The notes under the pieces: model-generated
Databases searched by the model: none
What the model was told of the DNA's origin: nothing
What the model saw: only the letters and a program-made list of their open reading frames with translations
Position numbers and translations under genes: made by a program
Shown here: positions 7,968-14,786 of the stretch, in pieces
Layout of the letters: each line of letters starts with the position of its first letter
Numbering within the stretch: position 1 is the first letter of the stretch
Source of the DNA: Coriobacteriaceae bacterium
GTDB lineage: Bacteria; Actinomycetota; Coriobacteriia; Coriobacteriales; Coriobacteriaceae
Direction of reading: 5' to 3'
NCBI GenBank assembly: GCA_902362275.1
Contig: CABIWB010000005.1
Location: forward strand, 60,678-100,704
DNA: 40,027 nt

Positions 7968-8390
7968 ATGGTCTATATCCCGTTTTGGATTTGCATCTTT
8001 GCCGGCGTTGCAATTGATGCCCGAGAGCGACGGTTTCCCAATGGGCTTGCCAGCGCATGTGCCGTGGCGGCGTTGGCGGGTGTTTGGCTCGACCTCGGTT
8101 TGAACACAGCGCTTGACCACGCGGGTCTTGCCGTCATTGTGTATCTTGCTCTCGTGCTGACCGAGTCCCTCTGGCGTCGTCTTCGCCAAATTCCGGGCAT
8201 CGGCATGGGTGATGCCAAGGCGCTCTTCGCGCTTTGCACGCTCGACCCTATGGGCGGCATCGTGGCATTTGCCGTCGCACTCCTGGCCCTGGCCCTCTCC
8301 TGCCTCTTCACAAAATCGCGCTCCCTGCCATTGCTCCCGTTTTTAGTGCCGATTTTTGCCATAATCGAGGTCGTGGGCTGCACATTGTAA
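7968..8390 (+). CDS. Stand-alone prepilin-type (A24) aspartic peptidase
   Basis: A 140-residue integral membrane protein with about four or five hydrophobic segments. It carries the two aspartate motifs of A24 peptidases: D in IDARERRFPN near residue 17 and GMGD in GIGMGDAKALFAL near residue 80. It lacks the N-terminal methyltransferase domain of PilD-type enzymes, so it resembles the short CpaA/TadV or FlaK forms that cleave type IV pilin-like signal peptides. ATG 7968 follows GAGGAGG at six bases. The frame runs upstream into the terminator without a ribosome site. No pilin, ATPase or secretion gene is nearby, so its substrates must be encoded elsewhere. Confidence 0.8.
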   Translation: MVYIPFWICIFAGVAIDARERRFPNGLASACAVAALAGVWLDLGLNTALDHAGLAVIVYLALVLTESLWRRLRQIPGIGMGDAKALFALCTLDPMGGIVAFAVALLALALSCLFTKSRSLPLLPFLVPIFAIIEVVGCTL

Positions 8391-8421
8391 CCGATTGCGC
8401 ATCCTTCTTAAGGAGCATGCC

Positions 8422-9669
8422 ATGGCATCTAATCAAGAAACGGCCGTCATTAAGGCGCGCATGGACCGTATTCCCTCGGCGTTGTCGCCCGAACTTGTCA
8501 GGCGCATTGCCGCTGATCGTGCTTCGGGCTATGTCAACCCGTATCGTTGCAACGATGATCAGGTCATTCGTCGTATTGATCGCGCCGCCGACAAAGGCAC
8601 GCTTATGCGTCCGGCGTTTATGCGCGATACTGAAAAGATACTTCATCTTCCGGCGTACACCCGTTATGCAGGTAAAACGCAGGTCTTTAGCTTCCGTAGC
8701 AATGACGATCTGTCACGCCGCGGTTTGCACGTGCAGCTTGTGTCTCGCATTGCGCGCGATATCGGTCGCGCCCTGGGGCTCAATTGCGATCTGATCGAGG
8801 CGATTGGCCTGGGCCACGACTTGGGACACACGCCTTTCGGCCATGCCGGCGAGCGCTTCCTCAACGATATCTATCATGAGCGTACGGGGCGTTATTTTTT
8901 CCATAACGTGCAGTCGGTCCGCGTGCTCGACACGCTGTACGGCCGCAACGTGTCGCTCCAGACGCTCGACGGCGTGCTATGCCATAACGGCGAGTACGAG
9001 CAGCGTGTGTTTGAGCTCTCGGACATGAGCTCCTTTGACCAGTTTGACCAGACGGTTGAGGATTGCATTGCCACGGGCTATAGCGCAATTAAGCATCTGC
9101 GTCCCATGACGCTCGAAGGCTGCGTGGTCCGCATCTCTGATATCCTTGCCTACGTTGGGCGCGATCGCCAAGACGCCATTGCGGCGGGCCTGCTTTCGCC
9201 CGACGCTTTTGATGATGCCCGGGGCGGTGCCTACAACAGTTGGATCCTCACGCATGCCTCCATCGATATCGTTGAGCACAGTTATGGTAAGCCGCGCATC
9301 GAGATGAGCGAGGACCTGTTTGAGGAAATTCGCCGAGCCAAGCACGAGAACTACGAGAAGATCTATAGCAAGGGCGGTATCGAAGGCGATTCCGAGGCGG
9401 AGCTGCGCGAGGCATTCGAAAAACTCTACGACCGTTGCCTGCAGGATATAAACGAAGGCGACGAGTCTTCGTATATCTTTAAGCACCATATTTCGCGCAT
9501 TGAACAGCAGCTTTCCTACTACGATCGCACCTATGCCTGGCAGGACGACAAGGATCAAGCCGTGGTGGATTATATCGCGAGCATGACGGACGGTTATTTC
9601 TGCGAACTGACGAGCAAGCTGTTCCCGGGTCTAAAGTTTCCGCATCGTACCTATATTAACGAACGGTAG
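8422..9669 (+). CDS. dgt: Deoxyguanosinetriphosphate triphosphohydrolase-like HD protein
   Basis: This 415-residue HD-domain enzyme is of the dGTPase family, which hydrolyses dNTPs to deoxynucleoside and triphosphate. The core shows SRRGLHVQLVSRIARDIG, then GHDLGHTPFGHAGE with H132-D133 as the HD pair, and VVRISDILAYVGRD with the later conserved Asp. The length matches type I/II dGTPase-like proteins. ATG 8422 has TTAAGGAG six bases upstream. True dGTP specificity cannot be read off. In actinobacteria and clostridia this gene often sits near dnaG-rpoD, which is not the case here. It probably forms a short run with rarA downstream. Confidence 0.88.
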   Translation: MASNQETAVIKARMDRIPSALSPELVRRIAADRASGYVNPYRCNDDQVIRRIDRAADKGTLMRPAFMRDTEKILHLPAYTRYAGKTQVFSFRSNDDLSRRGLHVQLVSRIARDIGRALGLNCDLIEAIGLGHDLGHTPFGHAGERFLNDIYHERTGRYFFHNVQSVRVLDTLYGRNVSLQTLDGVLCHNGEYEQRVFELSDMSSFDQFDQTVEDCIATGYSAIKHLRPMTLEGCVVRISDILAYVGRDRQDAIAAGLLSPDAFDDARGGAYNSWILTHASIDIVEHSYGKPRIEMSEDLFEEIRRAKHENYEKIYSKGGIEGDSEAELREAFEKLYDRCLQDINEGDESSYIFKHHISRIEQQLSYYDRTYAWQDDKDQAVVDYIASMTDGYFCELTSKLFPGLKFPHRTYINER

Positions 9670-9684
9670 TTCGTATCCTTTCGG

Positions 9685-9690
9685 TATACT
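9685..9690 (+). promoter_or_regulatory. Putative -10 element (TATACT) upstream of rarA
   Basis: A near-consensus TATACT lies 40 bases before the rarA start, within the short gap after dgt. No good -35 is visible. Confidence 0.35.
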
Positions 9691-9729
9691 GTTGGTCAAA
9701 AACGATTTTGATTGATGCACGGGATGGCT

Positions 9730-11079
9730 ATGGACGACCTTTTTTCTGCTTCGACGCGCGAGAGTTCCTTTCAGAATGCTCCGCTTGCGGTGCGCATGCG
9801 CCCCAATTCGCTCGACGAGTATGTGGGCCAGCAAATGGCCGTCGGTAAGGGCTCATGGTTGCGTGCCGCGATCGAGCACGATGTGCTTTCGAGCGTGATT
9901 CTGTACGGGCCGGCCGGTACGGGTAAGACGACGCTGGCCCACATTATCGCCAACCATACAAAGAGCGAGTTTGTCGAGGTCAGCGCCGTGACGGGCACCG
10001 TAAAGGACTTGCGTCGCGTGATCGACGAGGCCAAGACGCGCCTGAATACGTACGACCGCCGTACCATTCTATTCATCGATGAGATTCACCGCTTCTCCAA
10101 GTCTCAACAGGATGCCCTGCTACATGCAGTTGAGAACCGTACCGTCATTATGATTGGCGCTACGACGGAGAATCCGTACTTCGAGGTCAACTCGGCGCTG
10201 CTCTCACGTGGTCGCGTGGTGGAACTTGAGCATCTTAAAGACGAGGATATCGCCACACTCATTGAGCGTGCGCTCGAGGCTCCGCAGGGTTTGGGTGGCA
10301 AGTTCTCGGCCGATGAGGATACGGTTAAGACCATCTGCACGCTGGCAGCGGGTGATGCACGCTCAGCGCTTACGACGCTCGAGCTTGCGAGCGAGATTGC
10401 CGTAACGCGTCCCGATACCGAAGGGATGCCAGCGCCGGCGGCGGGGGAGCGTTATCCCATTACCGTGGATGACGTAAAGATTGCCAATCCGCGTCGTGGA
10501 TTTTCGTATGACAAAAACGGCGACATGCACTACGACATCATCAGTGCGTTCATTAAGTCCATGCGCGGTAGCGACCCCGATGCCACGGTCTACTGGCTTG
10601 CGCGCATGATCGATGCAGGGGAGGATCCTAAGTTTATTGCCCGCCGTATTATGATTCAGGCTTCTGAGGACGTTGGCAACGCCGATCCGCAGGCGCTTTT
10701 GGTGGCGCATGCCGCGTTTAAGTCTGCCGAGGTCATTGGCTATCCCGAGTGCCGCATTAACCTGGCTCAGGCTGCACTCTATGTGTGCTTGGCGCCTAAA
10801 TCCAACGCGTGTGAGGCTTCGATCGATGCGGCGTTGGCCGATATTCATTCTAGTGGGCTTCGCGAGGTGCCGAGTTATCTGCGCGATCGCCATCGGCCGG
10901 GCAGCGATGAATACGGTGTGTATAAGTATCCACATGATTATCCCGAAGGTTGGGTCGACCAGCGCTATTTGCCCGAAGGCCTGGAGCGTGGTGCCTTTTG
11001 GCAGCCTGCCGGCCGCGGTTGGGAAGAATGGCGTGTGGAGCAAAGCGAGCGCGACCGTAGCGGGAATGCACCGAAGTAG
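9730..11079 (+). CDS. rarA: Replication-associated recombination protein A (AAA+ ATPase)
   Basis: RarA/MgsA family ATPase that acts at stalled replication forks. The AAA+ module has Walker A GPAGTGKTT starting at residue 60, Walker B LFIDEIHRF, sensor 1 GATTENPYFEVN and the arginine-finger region ALLSRGR. The C-terminal half contains the MgsA tetramerisation part (ASEDVGNADPQAL and YKYPHDYPEGWV). About 449 residues is normal. Three in-frame ATGs (9715, 9724, 9730) lie close together without a clear ribosome site. I use 9730 because MDDLFS fits the common N-terminal PIP-like motif of the family. Confidence 0.93.
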   Translation: MDDLFSASTRESSFQNAPLAVRMRPNSLDEYVGQQMAVGKGSWLRAAIEHDVLSSVILYGPAGTGKTTLAHIIANHTKSEFVEVSAVTGTVKDLRRVIDEAKTRLNTYDRRTILFIDEIHRFSKSQQDALLHAVENRTVIMIGATTENPYFEVNSALLSRGRVVELEHLKDEDIATLIERALEAPQGLGGKFSADEDTVKTICTLAAGDARSALTTLELASEIAVTRPDTEGMPAPAAGERYPITVDDVKIANPRRGFSYDKNGDMHYDIISAFIKSMRGSDPDATVYWLARMIDAGEDPKFIARRIMIQASEDVGNADPQALLVAHAAFKSAEVIGYPECRINLAQAALYVCLAPKSNACEASIDAALADIHSSGLREVPSYLRDRHRPGSDEYGVYKYPHDYPEGWVDQRYLPEGLERGAFWQPAGRGWEEWRVEQSERDRSGNAPK

Positions 11080-11088
11080 CTGCTGATA

Positions 11089-11100
11089 ATTTTGTCCCAC
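11089..11100. repeat. Single arm of the GTGGGACAAAAT repeat
   Basis: The 12 bases after rarA, read on the minus strand, are GTGGGACAAAAT, identical to 27993-28004 in the recN terminator. No second arm is found here, so this looks like half of an element rather than a working hairpin. Confidence 0.4.
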
Positions 11101-11110
11101 GTTGCTGCTC

Positions 11111-11141
11111 TTGGCATGTTCGGTCTCCTTTGGGGTAACAT
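11111..11141 (+). promoter_or_regulatory. Candidate promoter of the sigma-factor operon
   Basis: TTGGCA (11111-11116) is a good vegetative -35, with GGTAAC (17-bp spacing) or TAACAT (19-bp) as the -10. The same place contains GGGTAA (11133-11138), close to the GGGTAT -10 of SigB/SigF-type promoters, but I see no clear GTTT element 13-15 bases further up. Autoregulation by the encoded sigma factor is only a hypothesis. Confidence 0.4.
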
Positions 11142-11179
11142 GGAAAGCGTCTGTATTTCGATTCCTTTGGGAGGCTTGT

Positions 11180-11773
11180 ATGAGTCCCATTCAAATAGCC
11201 TTGCTGCTGCTCGCCATTGCCGGCGTGTGGGCTATCGTTGAGCTTGCGCTCACCCTGCGCAAAACCCGCACCGTTGTCGACTCGCTCGACAAGACGGTAA
11301 CCGACCTCAACAATACGATTGCCGAGGCGCAGCCCGTGGTGGCAAAGCTTGATGGCGCCGTTGACGAGCTTACGCCGGCACTTGCCCAGGTGGAGCCGCT
11401 GCTCAAGTCGAGCAAGACCGCCGTTGACGCTCTGACGTCCAACCTCGTTGAGGTTGAGGCCGTCGTTCGCGACATTTCCGAGGTTACGGGCAGTATGGCC
11501 GAGGCCAGCAACGCCGTGTCGAGCGTGACTGATTCAGCCGCAGGTGCTGTGCAGAAGCTCTTCAATAAGGTGAAGGCCCCCGCAGTCGAAGCCGAGCGCA
11601 AGCTTTCCGCTGCCGCCGAAGAAGCCGAGCAGCCGACCGAGCGCGTCTTGATTGGCAAGGCGGAGGACGAGGCCGCCGATGGCGCAGATGCGGCTCAGAA
11701 GTCTTCAGCCAAGCCGGCTCAGTATTATACCTACACGCCCGCCGAGACCTCCGAGGAGTCCTGCGATGAGTAG
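11180..11773 (+). CDS. DUF948 membrane-anchored coiled-coil protein
   Basis: A 197-residue protein with one N-terminal membrane helix (IQIALLLLAIAGVWAIVELA) followed by a long heptad-rich helix with repeated Val/Leu spacing, then an Ala/Glu-rich tail ending EESCDE. This is the DUF948 layout, related to the YtxG-type general stress proteins of Firmicutes. ATG 11180 follows GGGAGG at five bases. It heads an operon with an RsbW-like protein and a SigB/SigF-type factor, with which it overlaps or abuts, so a role in envelope stress is a reasonable inference. The molecular function is unknown. Confidence 0.75.
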   Translation: MSPIQIALLLLAIAGVWAIVELALTLRKTRTVVDSLDKTVTDLNNTIAEAQPVVAKLDGAVDELTPALAQVEPLLKSSKTAVDALTSNLVEVEAVVRDISEVTGSMAEASNAVSSVTDSAAGAVQKLFNKVKAPAVEAERKLSAAAEEAEQPTERVLIGKAEDEAADGADAAQKSSAKPAQYYTYTPAETSEESCDE

Positions 11774-12143
11774 CGAAGCGACCTGTCCCATCACGCTGAC
11801 TGTTTCCGGGGATCCGCGTCTGGCACGCCTCGTACGTATGACAGCGGCTAATGTCGGTACGCTGTGCTCCATGTCCGTCGATCGCATCGAGGATATTCGT
11901 ATGGCTGCCGAGGAGGCCTTCATCTTTGGCTGCACCGCGGTCGACTGCGATGACATCATCATCAAATTCGATGTCGATGAGACCCACGTTGGCATGACCT
12001 TTACCTTCGGAGACCACGCCACCGTTGATGAGGATGACCAGGCTGCTGTGTATGCCGAGCTCATCCTTGCGAGCGTTTGCGACTCCTACGAAAAGACTGC
12101 AGCGCCCCTGACGCTTTCCCTCGACCTCAAGGCGGATATTTAA
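11766..12143 (+). CDS. Degenerate RsbW/SpoIIAB-like protein (putative anti-sigma)
   Basis: A 125-residue protein whose pattern follows the histidine-kinase-like ATPase fold of anti-sigma factors. LTVSGDPRLARLVR forms the first strand and helix, and DIRMAAEEAF (43-52) corresponds to the N-box helix. The metal-binding Asn expected a few residues after the Glu is F54, and no DxGxG or later glycine box is present (FGDHATVDEDDQ stands in that region). It is unlikely to be a normal ATP-dependent serine kinase. ATG 11766 overlaps the DUF948 gene by 8 bases with GAGGAG upstream, and the sigma gene starts one base after its stop. Position rather than motif conservation is the main reason to call it an anti-sigma factor. 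Confidence 0.6.
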   Translation: MSSEATCPITLTVSGDPRLARLVRMTAANVGTLCSMSVDRIEDIRMAAEEAFIFGCTAVDCDDIIIKFDVDETHVGMTFTFGDHATVDEDDQAAVYAELILASVCDSYEKTAAPLTLSLDLKADI

Positions 12144-12144
12144 T

Positions 12145-12936
12145 ATGACCGAACGTTCCCGGAGCGGCAAGACCGCTTGGGACAAGGAGAAAACCCGCGA
12201 GCTTTTTCGTCGCTACAAGGAGACCGGTGATCCTGACGCCCGCGAGCAGCTCGTCATGTCCCATATGAATCTGGTAAGGTTTCTTGCCAACAAATTTAAG
12301 AATCGCGGCGAGCCGCTCGATGACCTTATGCAGGTTGGCTATTTAGGCCTGCTCAAGGCTATCGACCGCTTTGACCCTGAGCGCGGGCTCGAGTTCACGA
12401 CGTTTGCAACACCCACTATCCTGGGCGAGATCAAACGCCATTTTCGCGACAAGGGCTGGAGTGTGCGCGTTCCGCGTCGCCTGCAGGAACTCTCTGCCAA
12501 GGTCAACCAGGCTACTGACAAACTTACCAACGAGCTGCAGCGTTCGCCCAAGGTTGAGGAGATCGCTGAGTATCTAGATGTGACTGTCGATGAGGTCCTC
12601 GAGGCTATGGAATCGTCTTCGGCCTATACCTCGGTGCCTATCGAGGCTCCCGGTGCATCTGATTCCGACGATGCGCCTTCTATTCTCGACCGCTATGCCG
12701 ATGACGACAACGAGCTCGACTTCACCGATGACCGCCTGGTGATCGAGGAAGCAATCCGCGATTTCTCGCCGCGCGAGCGCGAGGTGATCGAGCTGCGCTT
12801 TGTGAAGGGCATGACCCAGATTGAGATCGCCAAGAAGCTGGGTATATCGCAGGTGCAGGTTTCGCGCCTGCTGCGTCGCACCCTCAAGAAGATTCAGGAT
12901 AAGATCGACCCCGACGGAGTGATGGTTCGTTCATGA
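12145..12936 (+). CDS. sigF: RNA polymerase sigma factor, SigB/SigF/SigG group
   Basis: A group 3 sigma-70 factor of 263 residues. Region 2 (about 33-105) includes NLVRFLANKFKNRGEPLDDLMQVGYLGLLKAIDRFD and FTTFATPTILGEIKRHFRDKGW, the signature of SigB/SigF types. Region 3 follows with LQRSPKVEEIAEYLDVT. Region 4 (about 205-257) has SPREREVIELRF and an HTH, TQIEIAKKLGISQVQVSRLL. The organism group does not sporulate, so a general stress or envelope role is more likely than forespore function. I use the symbol in the actinobacterial SigF sense. The ATG starts one base after the stop of the RsbW-like gene, and its end overlaps the permease gene by 4 bases (ATGA). No STAS-type anti-anti-sigma gene is present in the cluster. 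Confidence 0.9.
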   Translation: MTERSRSGKTAWDKEKTRELFRRYKETGDPDAREQLVMSHMNLVRFLANKFKNRGEPLDDLMQVGYLGLLKAIDRFDPERGLEFTTFATPTILGEIKRHFRDKGWSVRVPRRLQELSAKVNQATDKLTNELQRSPKVEEIAEYLDVTVDEVLEAMESSSAYTSVPIEAPGASDSDDAPSILDRYADDDNELDFTDDRLVIEEAIRDFSPREREVIELRFVKGMTQIEIAKKLGISQVQVSRLLRRTLKKIQDKIDPDGVMVRS

Positions 12937-14342
12937 GTGAGCGCCCACAACAAACCGACCGCACGCTGCGCGATACCCGCATTCTGACACTTCGCATTTG
13001 GGCTGTTGTCGGCTGCATCGTCATCGCCGCCGTCATCTTTAACCTTATGGGCATTCTGGCACCGGTTATTGAGTTTCTTGCCGTCGGCTCCATCATTGCT
13101 TTTGTGATGTCCCCGATCACCAACTGGCTCGAGCATCATGGCGTGAATCGCGGCATCGGTTCGCTTATCGCGCTGATTGTTGTTGTTGCCGTGCTCGTCG
13201 GTGTCGTTTGCGTCTCGTCGCCGATTCTCTTTGGTCAGATCATGGAAGTCCTGAGCCGCCTGCCTGAGCAGCTTCGTGTTGCGGGCGGCGACCTCAACGA
13301 GATGGTCTCGCATGTCAAGACGCTCAACAACACGCCGCTCATGGAGTATTTGGACGATAATCTTTCGTCGCTGGTTACCGTGGCATCGAAGTATGTGTCT
13401 CAGATCGCTGCCGAGCTTGGCCGCGGTGTGTTCCCGCTCATCACCAATACGGCCTCCCAGCTATTCGTGATCTTCCTTGGTCTGGTGCTTGCCTACTGGA
13501 TGGCCTGCGACTACCCTCGCATGCACCACGAGATTTGCACCATCATCGGTCAGGAGAAAGAGACCTCGTACCGCTTTATGGTCGCCATCCTTTCTCGCTC
13601 TGTCGGCGGCTACATGCGCGGTATGGTCGTGACGTCCATCTGCGGTGGTTTCCTCGCCTTTATCGGTTTTATGATCATCGGCCATCCGTATGCGGCGCTC
13701 ATGGCCATCTTTACCGGCATCATGCATTTGGTTCCGGTCGTCGGCCCCTGGGTGAGCGCAGCAATCGCCACAGTGCTCGGTTTCATGTTCAGCCCTATGT
13801 TGGCGTTGTGGACGCTCATCGTGACGATGGTCGCGCAAAACGTCACCGATAACGTGGTTTCGCCTAAGGTTATGCAAAGCTCGGTACAGGTGCATCCCAT
13901 CATGAGCCTCACGGCGCTCGTTACTGGCTCGGCACTCATGGGCCCCATCGGCATGATTATTGCCATCCCGCTGTGTGCGGCCCTCAAGGGTATCTTCGTG
14001 TACTACTTCGAGAATGAGACCGGCCGCCAGCTTGTGGCCTATGACGGCGCCGTGTTTAAGGGCACTCCGTACCGCGATGCCGATGGCAATCCGGTCGCCG
14101 CCTACGACGCGCTCGGCGACGACACTTTCATCTACGAGTCCGAGCTCATCGGCAACGAGGCTGCGCCCGAGGCCAAGGCCATGCCCAAGCCCGAGCTTGA
14201 TAATCCCTGGATCAAGCTCTCGGGTATGCGGCCCGATGCGACAGGCATTTTCAAGAATCCCTTCGCCAAGGACGACGACTCCAGCGCAGACGACACCAAG
14301 ACCGGCATCGACGGTTCCATGGACGATTCGGATTCTAAATAG
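12933..14342 (+). CDS. AI-2E family transporter (PerM/YdiK-like)
   Basis: The 469-residue membrane protein has an N-terminal pair of helices, a soluble helical stretch (about 85-160), and the conserved C-terminal membrane core including GGFLAFIGFMIIGHPYAALMAIFTGIMHLVPVVGPWVSAAIATVLGF and VTDNVVSPKVM. The family includes AI-2 exporters and ion antiporters, and the substrate here is unknown. After about residue 370 it has a long acidic cytosolic tail that ends in Asp/Ser-rich sequence (DDSSADDTKTGIDGSMDDSDSK). The start overlaps the sigma gene by 4 bases, so it is a translationally coupled last member of that operon. No terminator separates its stop from the convergent small gene. Confidence 0.85.
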   Translation: MSERPQQTDRTLRDTRILTLRIWAVVGCIVIAAVIFNLMGILAPVIEFLAVGSIIAFVMSPITNWLEHHGVNRGIGSLIALIVVVAVLVGVVCVSSPILFGQIMEVLSRLPEQLRVAGGDLNEMVSHVKTLNNTPLMEYLDDNLSSLVTVASKYVSQIAAELGRGVFPLITNTASQLFVIFLGLVLAYWMACDYPRMHHEICTIIGQEKETSYRFMVAILSRSVGGYMRGMVVTSICGGFLAFIGFMIIGHPYAALMAIFTGIMHLVPVVGPWVSAAIATVLGFMFSPMLALWTLIVTMVAQNVTDNVVSPKVMQSSVQVHPIMSLTALVTGSALMGPIGMIIAIPLCAALKGIFVYYFENETGRQLVAYDGAVFKGTPYRDADGNPVAAYDALGDDTFIYESELIGNEAAPEAKAMPKPELDNPWIKLSGMRPDATGIFKNPFAKDDDSSADDTKTGIDGSMDDSDSK

Positions 14343-14348
14343 GTTCTT

Positions 14349-14588
14349 TTAACGTTTCTTGAAGTTGTAAATGAAAATAAACGCGAGCAAAGCGATTGAT
14401 AAGGGACCGGCTATATAGAAAAAGAGAACGTCAATTGCGCGTAGAGTGTAATAAGCCTTATCGCCGGACATTGCTGCATACAATACGTAGCCAAATGCTG
14501 GTTGGTTTGCGTACCAGCAGGAGAAGGCCAAGAGCGCAAAAAGTGCTACTACCAGAAGTGCATTAAGGATAAATCGCTTGGTATTCAT
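14349..14588 (-). CDS. Small two-helix membrane protein, unknown
   Basis: A 79-residue protein with two hydrophobic segments (about 8-26 and 49-74), a short polar stretch between them (ANQPAF...SGDKAYY) and a basic C-terminus NFKKR. I do not recognise the family. The call as a real gene rests on AAGGAG six bases before the ATG and on a strong promoter on the same strand (TTGAAA, 15 bp, TATAAT). Its base composition is visibly more AT-rich than its neighbours, which may point to recent acquisition. It ends six bases from the convergent permease stop, and no terminator lies between. Confidence 0.65.
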   Translation of the reverse strand: MNTKRFILNALLVVALFALLAFSCWYANQPAFGYVLYAAMSGDKAYYTLRAIDVLFFYIAGPLSIALLAFIFIYNFKKR

Positions 14589-14620
14589 CGGTCGCTCCTT
14601 CCGGATGATTCTTAAACGGT

Positions 14621-14647
14621 ATTATACTAAAACTATTTTTATTTCAA
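14621..14647 (-). promoter_or_regulatory. Promoter of the small membrane protein gene
   Basis: On the minus strand TTGAAA (14647-14642) and TATAAT (14626-14621) stand 15 bp apart (16 if TTTGAA is used), about 33 bases before the ATG. The -10 is a perfect consensus in an AT-rich setting. Confidence 0.65.
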
Positions 14648-14684
14648 AGGATCGCACAGTCCTAAATAACGTGCACTTTCGCTG

Positions 14685-14714
14685 GAGGGTCGCTGTTTGG
14701 CGGCCCTCTTTTTT
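14685..14714 (+). terminator. Intrinsic terminator upstream of alaS
   Basis: GAGGGTCGC (14685-14693) pairs with GCGGCCCTC (14700-14708) with one G-U pair, loop TGTTTG, followed by TTTTTT. It points in the plus direction, so it would end read-through from the sigma-permease operon after that transcript has run antisense over the small gene, or end a short separate RNA. Confidence 0.8.
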
Positions 14715-14740
14715 GCACAGGCGCGGTGGGATGGTAATAT
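14713..14740 (+). promoter_or_regulatory. Promoter of alaS
   Basis: TTGCAC (14713-14718) and TAATAT (14735-14740) are 16 bp apart. The -35 overlaps the T-tract of the preceding terminator. Transcription would start near 14747, leaving a 40-nt leader without room for a T-box. Confidence 0.65.
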
Positions 14741-14786
14741 CGTTACGTTTGAACTGTTTCGATGTGAAACCGAGGAGATTCCCTCT

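Noticed and set aside
14630..14714. T-box or small RNA gene upstream of alaS
   Set aside because: The terminator is clear, but there is no T-box core, specifier region or stem I, and the alaS promoter lies after the terminator.
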